Notes under the pieces: model-generated
The model's database searches: none
Told to the model about the DNA's origin: nothing
What the model saw: only the letters and a program-made list of their open reading frames with translations
Assembly (NCBI GenBank): GCA_026388255.1
Contig: JAPLKC010000089.1
Location: forward strand, 179,783 to 243,782
Source of the DNA: Pseudomonadota bacterium
Lineage (GTDB): Bacteria > Desulfobacterota > Syntrophorhabdia > Syntrophorhabdales > Syntrophorhabdaceae
Direction: 5' to 3'
DNA: 64,000 nt
Shown: piece after piece, positions 7,228 through 16,666 of the stretch
How the letters are laid out: every line of letters begins with the position of its first letter
How positions within the stretch are numbered: position 1 is the first letter of the stretch
Made by a program: the position numbers and the translations under genes

Positions 7228-9060
7228 TTAAAAGGTTTCAAATCTTTCCAATACATATTCTGCGGTAGATCTTACATCTTCATCCTGACTCTGCACAAAA
7301 GGTCTTATATAAGGAAGCGCCCTCTTATCGTTGAGGTCGGAAAGCGCTTTCAGACTCCCGATCTTTATCAGACTGGCGTTATCACTAAGACCTTGTAAAA
7401 ATATTTCAAATAAAGACGGGATTTCAAAAACACCAAGGGCCAATAAAGCATAATATCTTGTCCACAAACCGCTATTTACATTAATAAATATTTCTACCAA
7501 CCTATCCTTAAAAAGACTCAATTTCTTGTCCTTTATAACCTTCAATGCTTCATGTGGAATATCTTTACCCATCAATAGTTTCTTAAAGAGATCCATATAT
7601 CTTTCATTGTCTAAAAATTGACCAATCACACTGACAGTAGCCTTTCCTATAGTTGCATCCGGGTCATGTAAAAGCTTTTCAGTAAAAGGAAAGTTTTGAT
7701 TGCTGCTCAGAAGAGAGGCAACAGATAAATAGAGTTTTTTATCTTCATTAGTGCCGTTGTTTACAAATTGATCTATAATTTCGAGCACACTATTCAAATC
7801 AAGCTTTATCAAGGCTTTCAACGCCTTTATTCTCACGTCAAAAAACCCTTTCTTTACGATCTTTATTATTTCGTCCTTCATCTCCATTATTTCCATGCTG
7901 CTGATAACCATCATGGCATCACCTATTATATGGCCGTCCGGGTCGGCAACAGCCTCCCTTATTATTGAAAGCCCTCTGCCATCGATAATAGCAGGGAGGT
8001 TTTTAACAATCTCCCTCTTCACATCTATAGATGATGCAAGATATTTTTTTAGTAACACATCTTCGGCTATCTTAATTTTTTCTATTCCGCTGACCTTAAT
8101 AAAAGGCAACACATATTCCTCATCTTTATCCATAAATTCTTCGATATTATCTTCCCATACCTCTTTCAATTCTGCAAAAAGCAACAATTTTTCATAATAT
8201 TCATCTTCATTCGGATCTACGTCTTTAAATGAATTGAGAATCGTTTCACAGGAAATGCTATTCTTGAAATTAGCTAATAATTTCAAGTTGTTCAATGATT
8301 TTTTATCCTCAGATTCTATCACATTTAAAAAATGTTCAAACAACTCATCGCCTATTTTTTCTTTTAAAGTTTGAAAGATATATTCATTTTCCTTTTCAAG
8401 AATAATTTTTATACAGTCCCCCCTCTTCTTCCTGTCCCATTTTTTTAAGATTTCAAGAATCTCATCCAGTATCTCTTCGCCCCCCAGATCTACCAATACC
8501 TCACATGCAACAAAAGATACCTCTTCTTCACCATGCTCAAATACGTCAAGAAGAGGTACGATAGCCCTCTTGCTTCCGATTCTTCCAAGGCTGTATATGG
8601 CTGAAAATTTTATCCAGTCGTCATCATTCAGCGCATCAAGAAGCGCATCAACAGCCTGCTCGTCATTAATCTCACCAAGGGCAATACATACGGTATTCCT
8701 TACATTTTCGTTATCCTCATGAAGCTTTTTAATAAGATAAGGTATGGAACGCTTATCATTAATACTACCCAATATTTCACATGCATAAACCCTTATATCC
8801 TCATTTTCATCATAAAGCAGGTCAGTAACGGTCTCCAGACTGCAGTATCCAATTTTTTTCAATATCTCCACAGCGACCATGCGAACGTTGGTTTCACTTT
8901 TCTGCAACAGTTGGGCGGTTTGCTCAACTACTTTTTTTGTTGGGAAAGCCAGCAGACCCTCCATTGCCTTTTCTTTTTCAAAACTATCGCCATTTTTCAA
9001 TAATCCAATCAGTTTTGATAATTTTTTTTCGCTTATCTTTGTGGTTTTTGTTTCGACCAT
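7228..9060 (-). CDS. HEAT-repeat protein in the chemotaxis operon
   Basis: A 610-aa all-helical protein built from repeated units of about 31 residues, clearest at about 50-220 (for example YACEILGSINDKRSIPYLIK and TVCIALGEINDEQAVDALL) and again at the C-terminus. The pattern is that of HEAT or PBS-lyase HEAT-like repeats, which form protein-binding solenoids. There is no signal peptide or membrane segment. It lies between cheB and cheR with gaps of 7 and 15 bases, so it is surely co-expressed with adaptation enzymes. A scaffold or receptor-array adaptor role is plausible but not shown; it is not a standard chemotaxis protein. Confidence 0.88.
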   Translation of the reverse strand: MVETKTTKISEKKLSKLIGLLKNGDSFEKEKAMEGLLAFPTKKVVEQTAQLLQKSETNVRMVAVEILKKIGYCSLETVTDLLYDENEDIRVYACEILGSINDKRSIPYLIKKLHEDNENVRNTVCIALGEINDEQAVDALLDALNDDDWIKFSAIYSLGRIGSKRAIVPLLDVFEHGEEEVSFVACEVLVDLGGEEILDEILEILKKWDRKKRGDCIKIILEKENEYIFQTLKEKIGDELFEHFLNVIESEDKKSLNNLKLLANFKNSISCETILNSFKDVDPNEDEYYEKLLLFAELKEVWEDNIEEFMDKDEEYVLPFIKVSGIEKIKIAEDVLLKKYLASSIDVKREIVKNLPAIIDGRGLSIIREAVADPDGHIIGDAMMVISSMEIMEMKDEIIKIVKKGFFDVRIKALKALIKLDLNSVLEIIDQFVNNGTNEDKKLYLSVASLLSSNQNFPFTEKLLHDPDATIGKATVSVIGQFLDNERYMDLFKKLLMGKDIPHEALKVIKDKKLSLFKDRLVEIFINVNSGLWTRYYALLALGVFEIPSLFEIFLQGLSDNASLIKIGSLKALSDLNDKRALPYIRPFVQSQDEDVRSTAEYVLERFETF

Positions 9061-9067
9061 TTTCCCC

Positions 9068-10114
9068 TCACAATATTTTAATGATCTCTTCAGGTATTTT
9101 GTCTATCGGCAACACTGCATCTGCCATATTTGCATTTACAACAGCCCTGGGCATTCCATACACAACGCACGTATCTTCATCCTGCGCAATGACATAACCG
9201 TTCTTTGACTTTATTTCCTTTATTCCGACCAGCCCGTCATTGCCCATACCAGTCAATATAATGCCAAGAGAATAAGACCCGTATGTATTCGCAGTAGAAC
9301 TCATAAGAAGGTCAACAGATGGACGGAATATATATTTTGAATCGTTCACAAACTCGACAACCACATCATTCCCTCTTCGTTTGATGCCCATATGGGTATC
9401 GCCGGGTGCAATCAATGCAATTCCAGGTCTTAGCATTTCCCCATTTTCTGCCTCCTTCACCTCAATCTGAGAGGCTGTATTCAATCTCTGTGCAAAAGAC
9501 TGGGTAAACAATTTCGGCATATGCTGGGCAATAATTATAGGCACAGGGAAATCCTTAGGGAATCTTGTAAGAATATGCTGAAGCGCAGGCGGCCCGCCGG
9601 TAGATGCGCCTATTGCAAGTATCTTATGCTTGGTATGATTATTGTTTTTATTGGCATTATTGATGTTCATAACAAAAGGCTTTCGCATTTGCTCAAGCCT
9701 TTTGAGCAGAACCATAACTTTATTCATGGCAACGCTCTTTACTTTATTGATTAATTCATTCTCTTTGGTAGAAATGTTAAGCGAAACATTTGAAAAATCT
9801 TTTGTAATAAAATCAGAAGCCCCTATGTGTAAAGCTTCCATCGTAATTTCAGCGCCTTCTTTTGTAAGTGCACTAAACATGATAACAGGCAGATGGTGCT
9901 TGGCTATAATATGCTTAAGGGCTTCAATACCGTTCATTACAGGCATCTCTATGTCAAGCGTGACTACATCAGGCTTCAATTCATCTACTTTTTCAATGGC
10001 TTCCTGTCCGTTTTTTGCCGTACCCACCACATGGATATCGTCATCTTTTTCAAGCATCCTCGATATTGCACTCCTCATAAAAGCCGAATCGTCAACTACA
10101 AGAACTTTGATCAT
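9068..10114 (-). CDS. cheB: Chemotaxis methylesterase CheB
   Basis: CheB (348 aa) removes methyl groups from chemoreceptors and deamidates glutamines. A receiver domain with phosphoacceptor D54 (TLDIEMPVMNG) is joined to the esterase domain, which has the catalytic serine in GASTGGPPAL, the histidine in IIAQHMP and the aspartate in TGMGNDG. Phosphorylation by CheA activates it. It is the first standard che gene after the HDOD gene, separated by four bases. Confidence 0.96.
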   Translation of the reverse strand: MIKVLVVDDSAFMRSAISRMLEKDDDIHVVGTAKNGQEAIEKVDELKPDVVTLDIEMPVMNGIEALKHIIAKHHLPVIMFSALTKEGAEITMEALHIGASDFITKDFSNVSLNISTKENELINKVKSVAMNKVMVLLKRLEQMRKPFVMNINNANKNNNHTKHKILAIGASTGGPPALQHILTRFPKDFPVPIIIAQHMPKLFTQSFAQRLNTASQIEVKEAENGEMLRPGIALIAPGDTHMGIKRRGNDVVVEFVNDSKYIFRPSVDLLMSSTANTYGSYSLGIILTGMGNDGLVGIKEIKSKNGYVIAQDEDTCVVYGMPRAVVNANMADAVLPIDKIPEEIIKIL

Positions 10115-10118
10115 AGTC

Positions 10119-11003
10119 TTACTCGATTACCCCTTCGATATAATTATTAACACCCTTTAATGCATCATAGATCTTTCTAAAAATTCTCATTTCATCATTT
10201 GAAGAAATGTTTTCCCTGAACCTGGCAATTTGCTCGATAAAATCTCTATGGACTACCATAAAATCAATAAAATTAACTAAATCACTTTTAAAATCAATTT
10301 GATTCGAGAATATGTTTCCAAGAAATGTAACGGCAACGTTATCTATGTTTTCTTCTGCACTTTCGGGACTGTGGTGAAACTTAACGCTATCCGTTATTTG
10401 CTTCGGTACATTCCATAGCTCCAAAAGCATTGCGCCAATATATCCATGGTCAACGGAAAATACCTTTTGTTCCGCCTCAATTCTTGATAATTGCTTATCC
10501 TCGATCAAAAAATTTATACTGTCCCATTGATCCTTAAAATACCTATATATGATAATTATTCCTATATCATGCATTATACCGCTTATATAAGCCTCATTAG
10601 GATTGCCGAGGAAAGTTGCCGAGCTTAAAGCGTCTGATAATACGCCACAGATTATGGAATGTCTGATGAATTTATTCCGGTCAAATGCCTTATCATTTCC
10701 GTTCACCATGGAAACAAAGGGCATCTGAAGAATAATCTGTGAAAGTTGTTTATAGCCGATTACCGCTATTGCATGTTCTATCGTAGCTATATTCCTGAAA
10801 TTTCGTGTGCCATAATAAGCGCTATTTGCTATCCTTAATACCTCCCCCACCATAGATGGGTCCATATGTCTTGCAAGATCGGAAGCAGAACTCATAGGGT
10901 CTTCAATAATACCCAAAACCTCTCCCACAATATTTGAAAAAGTTGGCAATAACTCAATTTTTTTTAACTTGTTGTGGATATAATCATTATCCATGTATAC
11001 CAT
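10119..11003 (-). CDS. HDOD domain signalling protein after fliA
   Basis: HDOD protein of about 294 aa with a single HDOD domain filling most of the length (ELLPTFSNIVGEVLGIIEDP at the start). The His-Asp pair is kept in SGIMHDIGI, with VDHGYIGAMLLELWNVP and VKFHHSPES following. The frame is open a further 35 codons into the end of fliA, but those residues look non-native. The ATG at 11003 with a weak AGAG site, or that at 10994, is the likelier start. It lies between fliA and cheB. Related proteins are used as signalling outputs, but no ligand or reaction can be assigned. Confidence 0.85.
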   Translation of the reverse strand: MVYMDNDYIHNKLKKIELLPTFSNIVGEVLGIIEDPMSSASDLARHMDPSMVGEVLRIANSAYYGTRNFRNIATIEHAIAVIGYKQLSQIILQMPFVSMVNGNDKAFDRNKFIRHSIICGVLSDALSSATFLGNPNEAYISGIMHDIGIIIIYRYFKDQWDSINFLIEDKQLSRIEAEQKVFSVDHGYIGAMLLELWNVPKQITDSVKFHHSPESAEENIDNVAVTFLGNIFSNQIDFKSDLVNFIDFMVVHRDFIEQIARFRENISSNDEMRIFRKIYDALKGVNNYIEGVIE

Positions 11004-11041
11004 TTCTCTTTTGTTAGTTATCGAATAATCCGGATTAAACT

Positions 11042-11779
11042 TTAGCCGTGAATGCGTTTTTTTATGGTTGACCTTAAAGCAATTATGGCCTGCGAATGTA
11101 TTTGGCAAACCCTTGCTTCGGTAATTGAAAGTACCTTGGCTATTTCTTTCATGTTCATATCTTCATGATAATAAAGGCTGAGAACAATCTTTTGTTTTTC
11201 AGGAAGCCTTTCAATTTCCTTTGCAAGTATCCCCTCCAACTCGTGAAATTCTGCATATTTTTCCGGGTTATCGTTTTCATCCGTTACATAATTGATGATT
11301 TTTTCCCTGTCTTCTCCGATTGCTTCATGCAAATCTTCTATGCTCAGAATAGAAAGATTTTTATAGTCTTTCATCAATGATAAATAATCTTCAAAGTCTA
11401 TATGCATTTCCTCGGCTACTTCTTCTTCCTTGGGATATCTGCCGAGCCTGTTTTCAAGCTTCCTTATGACTTCTTCTATCTTTTTTGTCTTAGACCTTGC
11501 GCTTCTCGGGAACCAGTCTCTTGACCGGAGTTCATCTATCATTGCGCCCCTTATCCTGAGATAAGCAAATGTATTTAATTTTGCTCCCCTTTTTGCATCA
11601 TACTTCTCTATCGCTTCAAGCAACCCTACAATGCCGGCAGATATAAGGTCTTCTATCATATTTTTTTCTTCAAAACCTTTTGAAACCTTGTAAGCAAGGT
11701 TTTTAATAATAGGAATAAATTCTTCAACAATTCTTTCCCTTTCATCCTCTATATTTTGAGCATATGCCCTTTTCCACAT
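11042..11779 (-). CDS. fliA: Flagellar sigma factor FliA (sigma-28)
   Basis: FliA (245 aa) directs RNA polymerase to late flagellar and chemotaxis promoters. Region 2 contains NMIEDLISAGIVGLLEAIEK and FAYLRIRGAMIDELRSRDW. The C-terminal region 4 helix-turn-helix is MKEIAKVLSITEARVCQIHS. It is the last gene of the fliL-to-fliA run, one base after flhG. Four sigma-28-like promoters are visible in this window (before cheW, the EAL-HDOD gene, the operon at 38104 and cheY-cheX). An anti-sigma factor FlgM was not found here. Confidence 0.97.
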   Translation of the reverse strand: MWKRAYAQNIEDERERIVEEFIPIIKNLAYKVSKGFEEKNMIEDLISAGIVGLLEAIEKYDAKRGAKLNTFAYLRIRGAMIDELRSRDWFPRSARSKTKKIEEVIRKLENRLGRYPKEEEVAEEMHIDFEDYLSLMKDYKNLSILSIEDLHEAIGEDREKIINYVTDENDNPEKYAEFHELEGILAKEIERLPEKQKIVLSLYYHEDMNMKEIAKVLSITEARVCQIHSQAIIALRSTIKKRIHG

Positions 11780-11780
11780 A

Positions 11781-12524
11781 TCAGGATACCAGCCTGTTGC
11801 AGATTTTTAAAAGCGCCTTTGTTGCCTGCGTATCGGGAAAATATTTAACCCATAATTTCTGTTTTTTCGTGGCCATATTAATGTTTCTATCCATCGGGAT
11901 ATAACCGATAAAATCAAGGTAAACATCCAGGAATTTATCTGTCACAGAGAGAAGTTTTCTGTATATCTCAAGACCCTCCTGCTCGTCTTTTGCCATATTC
12001 ACTATAATATTAAAATCCCTCCTGCCTGTCTTTTTATATAAAACTTTAATAACGGCATAGGAATCGGTAATACTTGCCGGGTCGGGTGTAACAATAATAA
12101 TAATATCGTTGCTGATTGAATTAAAATAGATAACATTGGAGGATATACCGGCAGAAGTGTCGATAATGAGGAAATCGTATTCAGGCAATTCCTGGAAAGA
12201 AGAAAATAATATGTTTTTTTCCTCTGCAGTAAGGCTGGAAAACTCGCTGATACCGGATGTGGCAGGGATAAGCCTGACGCCGCCCTGACCTTCAACTATA
12301 ATCTCCCCTATACTCTTTTTCCCTTCAATCAAATCTTTTATATTGAATTTAGGAACCAAACCAAACATGATATCTATATTCCCGAGGGAAAGGTCAGCGT
12401 CAAGGATGTATGTTGATTCATTATTTGACCCAAGTATATAAGCCATATTTGAAACTATGGACGATTTGCCGACCCCGCCTTTTCCGCTCGTTACTGCAAT
12501 AATCTTTTTTCGCCTGTTTTCCAT
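11781..12524 (-). CDS. flhG: MinD-like ATPase FlhG (FleN/YlxH)
   Basis: FlhG (247 aa) is a membrane-associated ParA/MinD-type ATPase that limits flagellar number and works with FlhF. The deviant Walker A is SGKGGVGKSS; DADLSLGNIDIMFGL and LIIDTSAGIS are the switch regions. In several bacteria it restrains FleQ, whose frameshifted homologue lies at 34083. It overlaps the end of flhF by 34 bases and has a GAGGG ribosome site six bases before the ATG. Confidence 0.96.
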   Translation of the reverse strand: MENRRKKIIAVTSGKGGVGKSSIVSNMAYILGSNNESTYILDADLSLGNIDIMFGLVPKFNIKDLIEGKKSIGEIIVEGQGGVRLIPATSGISEFSSLTAEEKNILFSSFQELPEYDFLIIDTSAGISSNVIYFNSISNDIIIIVTPDPASITDSYAVIKVLYKKTGRRDFNIIVNMAKDEQEGLEIYRKLLSVTDKFLDVYLDFIGYIPMDRNINMATKKQKLWVKYFPDTQATKALLKICNRLVS

Positions 12525-13549
12525 ATGTTTCCCTCTAAAAGTATTTTATAAAATGTTTCGTGGTTCGGCGTTAAAACATCACCAATACCCATACCTGTTG
12601 TAAGACAACAAACCGGTTGTTCTAAAAAAATAAGATTGTGACAAATATGGCCAAGAGTTTCTTCCTCATCAAGTTTTGTAAAAATAAGTCCGGCAATATT
12701 CGAATCGCTGAACCGGTTGCAGTAATTCCTTATCTTTTCGTCTCTTGCGCCAGCCGGTAAAAGAATGATTTTTTTTACATCTTTCAATCTTGTTACAACC
12801 CTCTTTTGCAAATCAATGTATCCTGAAATATCGATAATCTTTCTCGTCCTGTCTTTTGCAATTTTCAGAAAAAGATCTTCCTCGCTTGAAGCAAAAGAAA
12901 AGGGTATGCCGTTGCTTTCTGAAAAAATTATATGCTCATCCCAACATCCTTTTCTTGCAGGATCATATACCAATACTGAAACATCCTGTTTCATATTTGA
13001 AAGCAACTTGGAAAGTTTTTTTGCTGTCTGTGTTTTTCCTGCACCAGTAGGCCCCAGCATTAAAATATGTTCATTTGAATTGACTATATCATATATCTTT
13101 ATCCTTTTTGCTATTGCATTCCTGAAAAAGAAATTGGCCTTGGCATTGTCATTTGCAAGCACGCCTATCTCGCCGTAAATCTCAGAAATCATTGAAACAG
13201 CAAGTTGAATATCAAATCCATTTTTCCTCATCTTTTCAAAAAAAACTTTTAGGGGTAACGGATATTGTTTTACTCTGTCCCTTACTATTTCCAATTCTAA
13301 ACCCGTGATTTTTTCACTTAAAAATTTTGTGGTTTGGCTCCATATTTCTTCTGTCTTCTTTCTAAGTGCTCCTGTATTATCTTCTTCAAATTCAGGATCA
13401 TCATCCAACCCGATTGATATTTCACAACTTTTCCTTGAGCTTTTGCTGTTATTTTTAATGTCCAAAATTATGGTATCCGCACCATATTCCTCCTTTATCC
13501 TCTCTATTCCTTCCTTTATATCTTCAAAAATATATGTTTTAATTTTCAT
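12491..13549 (-). CDS. flhF: SRP-type GTPase FlhF with altered G motifs
   Basis: FlhF (352 aa) is an SRP-family GTPase that sets the site of flagellar assembly. The N-terminal segment is followed by the NG domain: P-loop LGPTGAGKTQTAKKLSKLL and G4 FTKLDE are intact. The usual DTYRIGA region reads VYDPARKGCW, and the G3 DTAG motif reads DISG. This suggests reduced or altered GTP hydrolysis; similar divergence exists in some FlhF proteins, so it is probably still functional as a localiser. It overlaps flhA by 11 bases and flhG by 34. Confidence 0.93.
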   Translation of the reverse strand: MKIKTYIFEDIKEGIERIKEEYGADTIILDIKNNSKSSRKSCEISIGLDDDPEFEEDNTGALRKKTEEIWSQTTKFLSEKITGLELEIVRDRVKQYPLPLKVFFEKMRKNGFDIQLAVSMISEIYGEIGVLANDNAKANFFFRNAIAKRIKIYDIVNSNEHILMLGPTGAGKTQTAKKLSKLLSNMKQDVSVLVYDPARKGCWDEHIIFSESNGIPFSFASSEEDLFLKIAKDRTRKIIDISGYIDLQKRVVTRLKDVKKIILLPAGARDEKIRNYCNRFSDSNIAGLIFTKLDEEETLGHICHNLIFLEQPVCCLTTGMGIGDVLTPNHETFYKILLEGNIWKTGEKRLLQ

Positions 13550-15599
13550 TAATCTTTATGACCCCGCTTGTTTGTATTCTGATCTGCGGTGGGATTTCGT
13601 TGTGTGAAATTACTGTAATACCATGGATATACCTTTCAAGAAACCTTCTTAATTTCCCCCTTGCGACAGGATGGACAAGCAAAATCGGCTGTACATTCTG
13701 GAGCATCGCCTTTTTTGCCTCATCCCCTATTTTTTCGATCAATCTTTGACTAAATGTAAGGTCAAACGCAAACAGTCCTCCCTGATCAGAGGGCTGCACA
13801 CTGTTAATAATCTTTTCTTCAAGAGACTTTTCAAAAATCAGAATATTCAATATTCCATCCGTGAGGTATGGTTTTAAAATATTCCTGGAAATGCGCTGTC
13901 TAACATATTCGGTTATCAGATCAGGATCCCTCACGCTTGAAGATATATCAGCTACGGCTTCGAGTATCGTTACAAGATCTCTTATTGATACCTGTTCTCT
14001 GAGAAGATTCTGCAGAACTTTTTGAATAACCCCTATATTGATCTGGGTTTGAGATAGTTCCTCTACAACTTTCGGGTGTGTAGACGATATCGTCTCAACA
14101 AGCTTTTGCGTCTCCTGTCTTGTCATAAGGTCGTGGGCATTATTTCGTACTATTTCCGTCAAATGCGTTGCAATGACTGTCGGATGATCTACAACCGTGA
14201 AACCCTCGGTAATACATTTATCCCTGTCTTTTTCCTTAATCCAGATTGCATCAAGATTAAATACCGGCTCCTTTGCGGGTATACCATCCACAACATTTTG
14301 TCTCTCCTCGGATCCCATAGCCAGAACATGCCCGAGAAGCAATTCTCCCCTGCCGACTTCTATGCCTTTTAAAAGGATAATGTATTCACTGGCTTTTAAC
14401 TGAAGATTATCCCTGAGTTTCATCGGCGGAACCATTATGCCAAGCTCGAAAGCCATTTGTTTTCTCATTGCCCTTATCTTACCAAGGAGCTCTCCGCCTT
14501 GTTCAGCGTCTACTATCGGTATAAGTCCATAACCTATTTCCAATTCAATAATTTCAAGAGGCTGGATAAGTTCCATTTTCTCTTCTTCTACACGGATCTC
14601 TTCCGGTATAACTGCCGCTTCTTCCTGTTCCTGTTTTTTTACCAGGTAGCCCATACCGAAAGTACATGAAGAAAGTATTAAAAAAGGCATAAGGGGAATT
14701 CCTGGAACCATACCGAGAGATAATATAACAATGGATGCAAGGGTCATTGCCTTCTGCTGAGTCAACATCTGGTTGAAGACATCCCTGCCAAGATTAGAAT
14801 CGCTCGCAGCCCTTGTGACAATAATACCTGCAGCAGTTGAAGTTAAAAGCGCAGGTATCTGGCTAACCAGACCATCGCCAATAGTCATTATGGTATACAC
14901 CGACAACGCATCATCAAAAGACATGCCTTTTTGGGCAACACCAATTAGCAAGCCGCCTATTATATTTACAAAAATTATAATAATGCCGGCAATCGCATCG
15001 CCTCTTACAAATTTACTTGCACCGTCCATTGCACCATAAAAATCTGCCTCAAGCTCAACTCTTTCCCTTCTTTGCCTCGCCTCCGTATCATTCATAAGAC
15101 CGGCGCTCAGGTCTGCATCTATGCTCATCTGCTTACCCGGCATTGCATCAAGTGTGAATCGCGCCGCCACCTCGGCAACCCTGCCTGCACCTTTTGTTAT
15201 AACAACAAAATTAATGATTACAAGGATCAGGAAGACAACTGCGCCGACGATATAATTCCCGCCGACAATGAACGTGCCGAATGCTTGAATAACACGGCCT
15301 GCGGCATGCGAGCCTTCATCACCATGAACAAGAATCAACCTCGTGGATGCTATGTTTAGAGAAAGTCTGAAAAGTGTTGTAATAAGCAAAATAGAGGGAA
15401 AAACCGAAAAATCAAGCGGCCTGTGTATATACATGCCTATAAAAAGAATAAGTAAAGATATGGATATGCTTAATGTTAAAAATATATCTATAAAAAAACT
15501 GTTTAGCGGAACAACCATGATAAGTATAACAAAAACAATACTTACCGCTATTACTACATCGCTTTTCTCTCTTACATATTTGACAAAATTACTATTCAC
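13539..15599 (-). CDS. flhA: Flagellar export gate protein FlhA
   Basis: FlhA (686 aa) is the large membrane component of the flagellar type III secretion gate. About eight hydrophobic segments fill residues 15-320, including the conserved loop GRVAEVAARFTLDAMPGKQM (FHIPEP family). The C-terminal half is the cytoplasmic chaperone- and substrate-binding domain, with VRQRISRNILKPYL. It starts one base from the flhB stop and overlaps flhF, which is the normal order. Confidence 0.98.
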   Translation of the reverse strand: MNSNFVKYVREKSDVVIAVSIVFVILIMVVPLNSFFIDIFLTLSISISLLILFIGMYIHRPLDFSVFPSILLITTLFRLSLNIASTRLILVHGDEGSHAAGRVIQAFGTFIVGGNYIVGAVVFLILVIINFVVITKGAGRVAEVAARFTLDAMPGKQMSIDADLSAGLMNDTEARQRRERVELEADFYGAMDGASKFVRGDAIAGIIIIFVNIIGGLLIGVAQKGMSFDDALSVYTIMTIGDGLVSQIPALLTSTAAGIIVTRAASDSNLGRDVFNQMLTQQKAMTLASIVILSLGMVPGIPLMPFLILSSCTFGMGYLVKKQEQEEAAVIPEEIRVEEEKMELIQPLEIIELEIGYGLIPIVDAEQGGELLGKIRAMRKQMAFELGIMVPPMKLRDNLQLKASEYIILLKGIEVGRGELLLGHVLAMGSEERQNVVDGIPAKEPVFNLDAIWIKEKDRDKCITEGFTVVDHPTVIATHLTEIVRNNAHDLMTRQETQKLVETISSTHPKVVEELSQTQINIGVIQKVLQNLLREQVSIRDLVTILEAVADISSSVRDPDLITEYVRQRISRNILKPYLTDGILNILIFEKSLEEKIINSVQPSDQGGLFAFDLTFSQRLIEKIGDEAKKAMLQNVQPILLVHPVARGKLRRFLERYIHGITVISHNEIPPQIRIQTSGVIKINEN

Positions 15600-16663
15600 T
15601 ATAGTGTTATCCTGTTTTTCTTTCTATATATCTGTGCAAGGAGCTCTGCTACAATCAGATAAAATTTTTCCGGTATGCTATTGCCAACTTTAACAGAATA
15701 GAACAGCGCCTGGGCAAGCGGCTTGTCTTCTCTCAATGGAACACCGTGCTGTATTGCTACTTCTTTTATCCTTTGCGCAATAAATCCTGCACCCTTTGCC
15801 ACTACTTTTGGCGCGGGCATCTCTTTTGGATTATATTTAAGCGCTACTGCAAAGGTTGTCGGGTTTGTAATAATTACATCGGCGGTTTTTACATCCTCAA
15901 TCATTCTCCTCCTCGACATTTCCCTCTGGAGGCTCCTGATCCTCGATTTAATAAGAGGATTACCCTCCCTGTCCTTATATTCCTCCTTTACCTCCTGTTG
16001 CGTCATCATCAGTTCTTTCCTGTGCTGCCATCTCTGAAACAGATAATCCAGTCCGGCAAGAAACAATAAAACAATACTGACCTTTAAGGCTAAACGGAAA
16101 GATGTTTTTCCAAGGTATTCCATTATCAGTTTTATGTCCCTGGAAGGCAGAGAGATTAAATCCGGCAATTCCTTAATAATGAGCGAATATGATATATATA
16201 CAAGTATAACAATCTTTATAAGAGATTTTAAAATCTCTACTGCAGATCTCTTTGTAAACAACTTTTTTATTCCCTCAACAGGGTTAAGTTTTTCAAAATC
16301 AAATTTTATGGATTCAGAGCTCCACATAAAACCGGACTGCAAAACGCTTCCCAATACAGCGATTGCACTAAGCAGTGCAAAGATCGGCAGGACAAGCCAC
16401 AGCCATTTAAATATACCGAAAGATAATATGCTGTAAATATTAGAAATATTTACATCAAGATCGATATTTTTAACGTAACTCGTATACACCTTAAACATCT
16501 CGCCAAAACCATAGGACAACGAAAAGTACAAAAATATAGAAGTGAAAAGGATTGCAAAACATGAAGACAACTCCTTTGACTGGGGAACCTGGCCCTTGTT
16601 TCTTGCATCTTCGAGCCGCTTATCGGTCGGCTGCTCTGTCTTTTCCTGAAAGGAATCAGCCAT
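15599..16663 (-). CDS. flhB: Flagellar export switch protein FlhB (NPTT cleavage site)
   Basis: FlhB (354 aa) switches export specificity from rod/hook to filament substrates by self-cleavage. The N-terminal EKTEQPTDKRLEDARNKGQ and four membrane segments are typical. The cytoplasmic domain has TADVIITNPTTFAVALKYNP, where the autocleavage motif NPTH appears as NPTT. Asn and Pro that are cut between remain, but the histidine that assists cyclisation in well-studied FlhB is absent. It lies between fliR and flhA with a four-base gap and a one-base overlap. Confidence 0.97.
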   Translation of the reverse strand: MADSFQEKTEQPTDKRLEDARNKGQVPQSKELSSCFAILFTSIFLYFSLSYGFGEMFKVYTSYVKNIDLDVNISNIYSILSFGIFKWLWLVLPIFALLSAIAVLGSVLQSGFMWSSESIKFDFEKLNPVEGIKKLFTKRSAVEILKSLIKIVILVYISYSLIIKELPDLISLPSRDIKLIMEYLGKTSFRLALKVSIVLLFLAGLDYLFQRWQHRKELMMTQQEVKEEYKDREGNPLIKSRIRSLQREMSRRRMIEDVKTADVIITNPTTFAVALKYNPKEMPAPKVVAKGAGFIAQRIKEVAIQHGVPLREDKPLAQALFYSVKVGNSIPEKFYLIVAELLAQIYRKKNRITL

Positions 16664-16666
16664 GCA

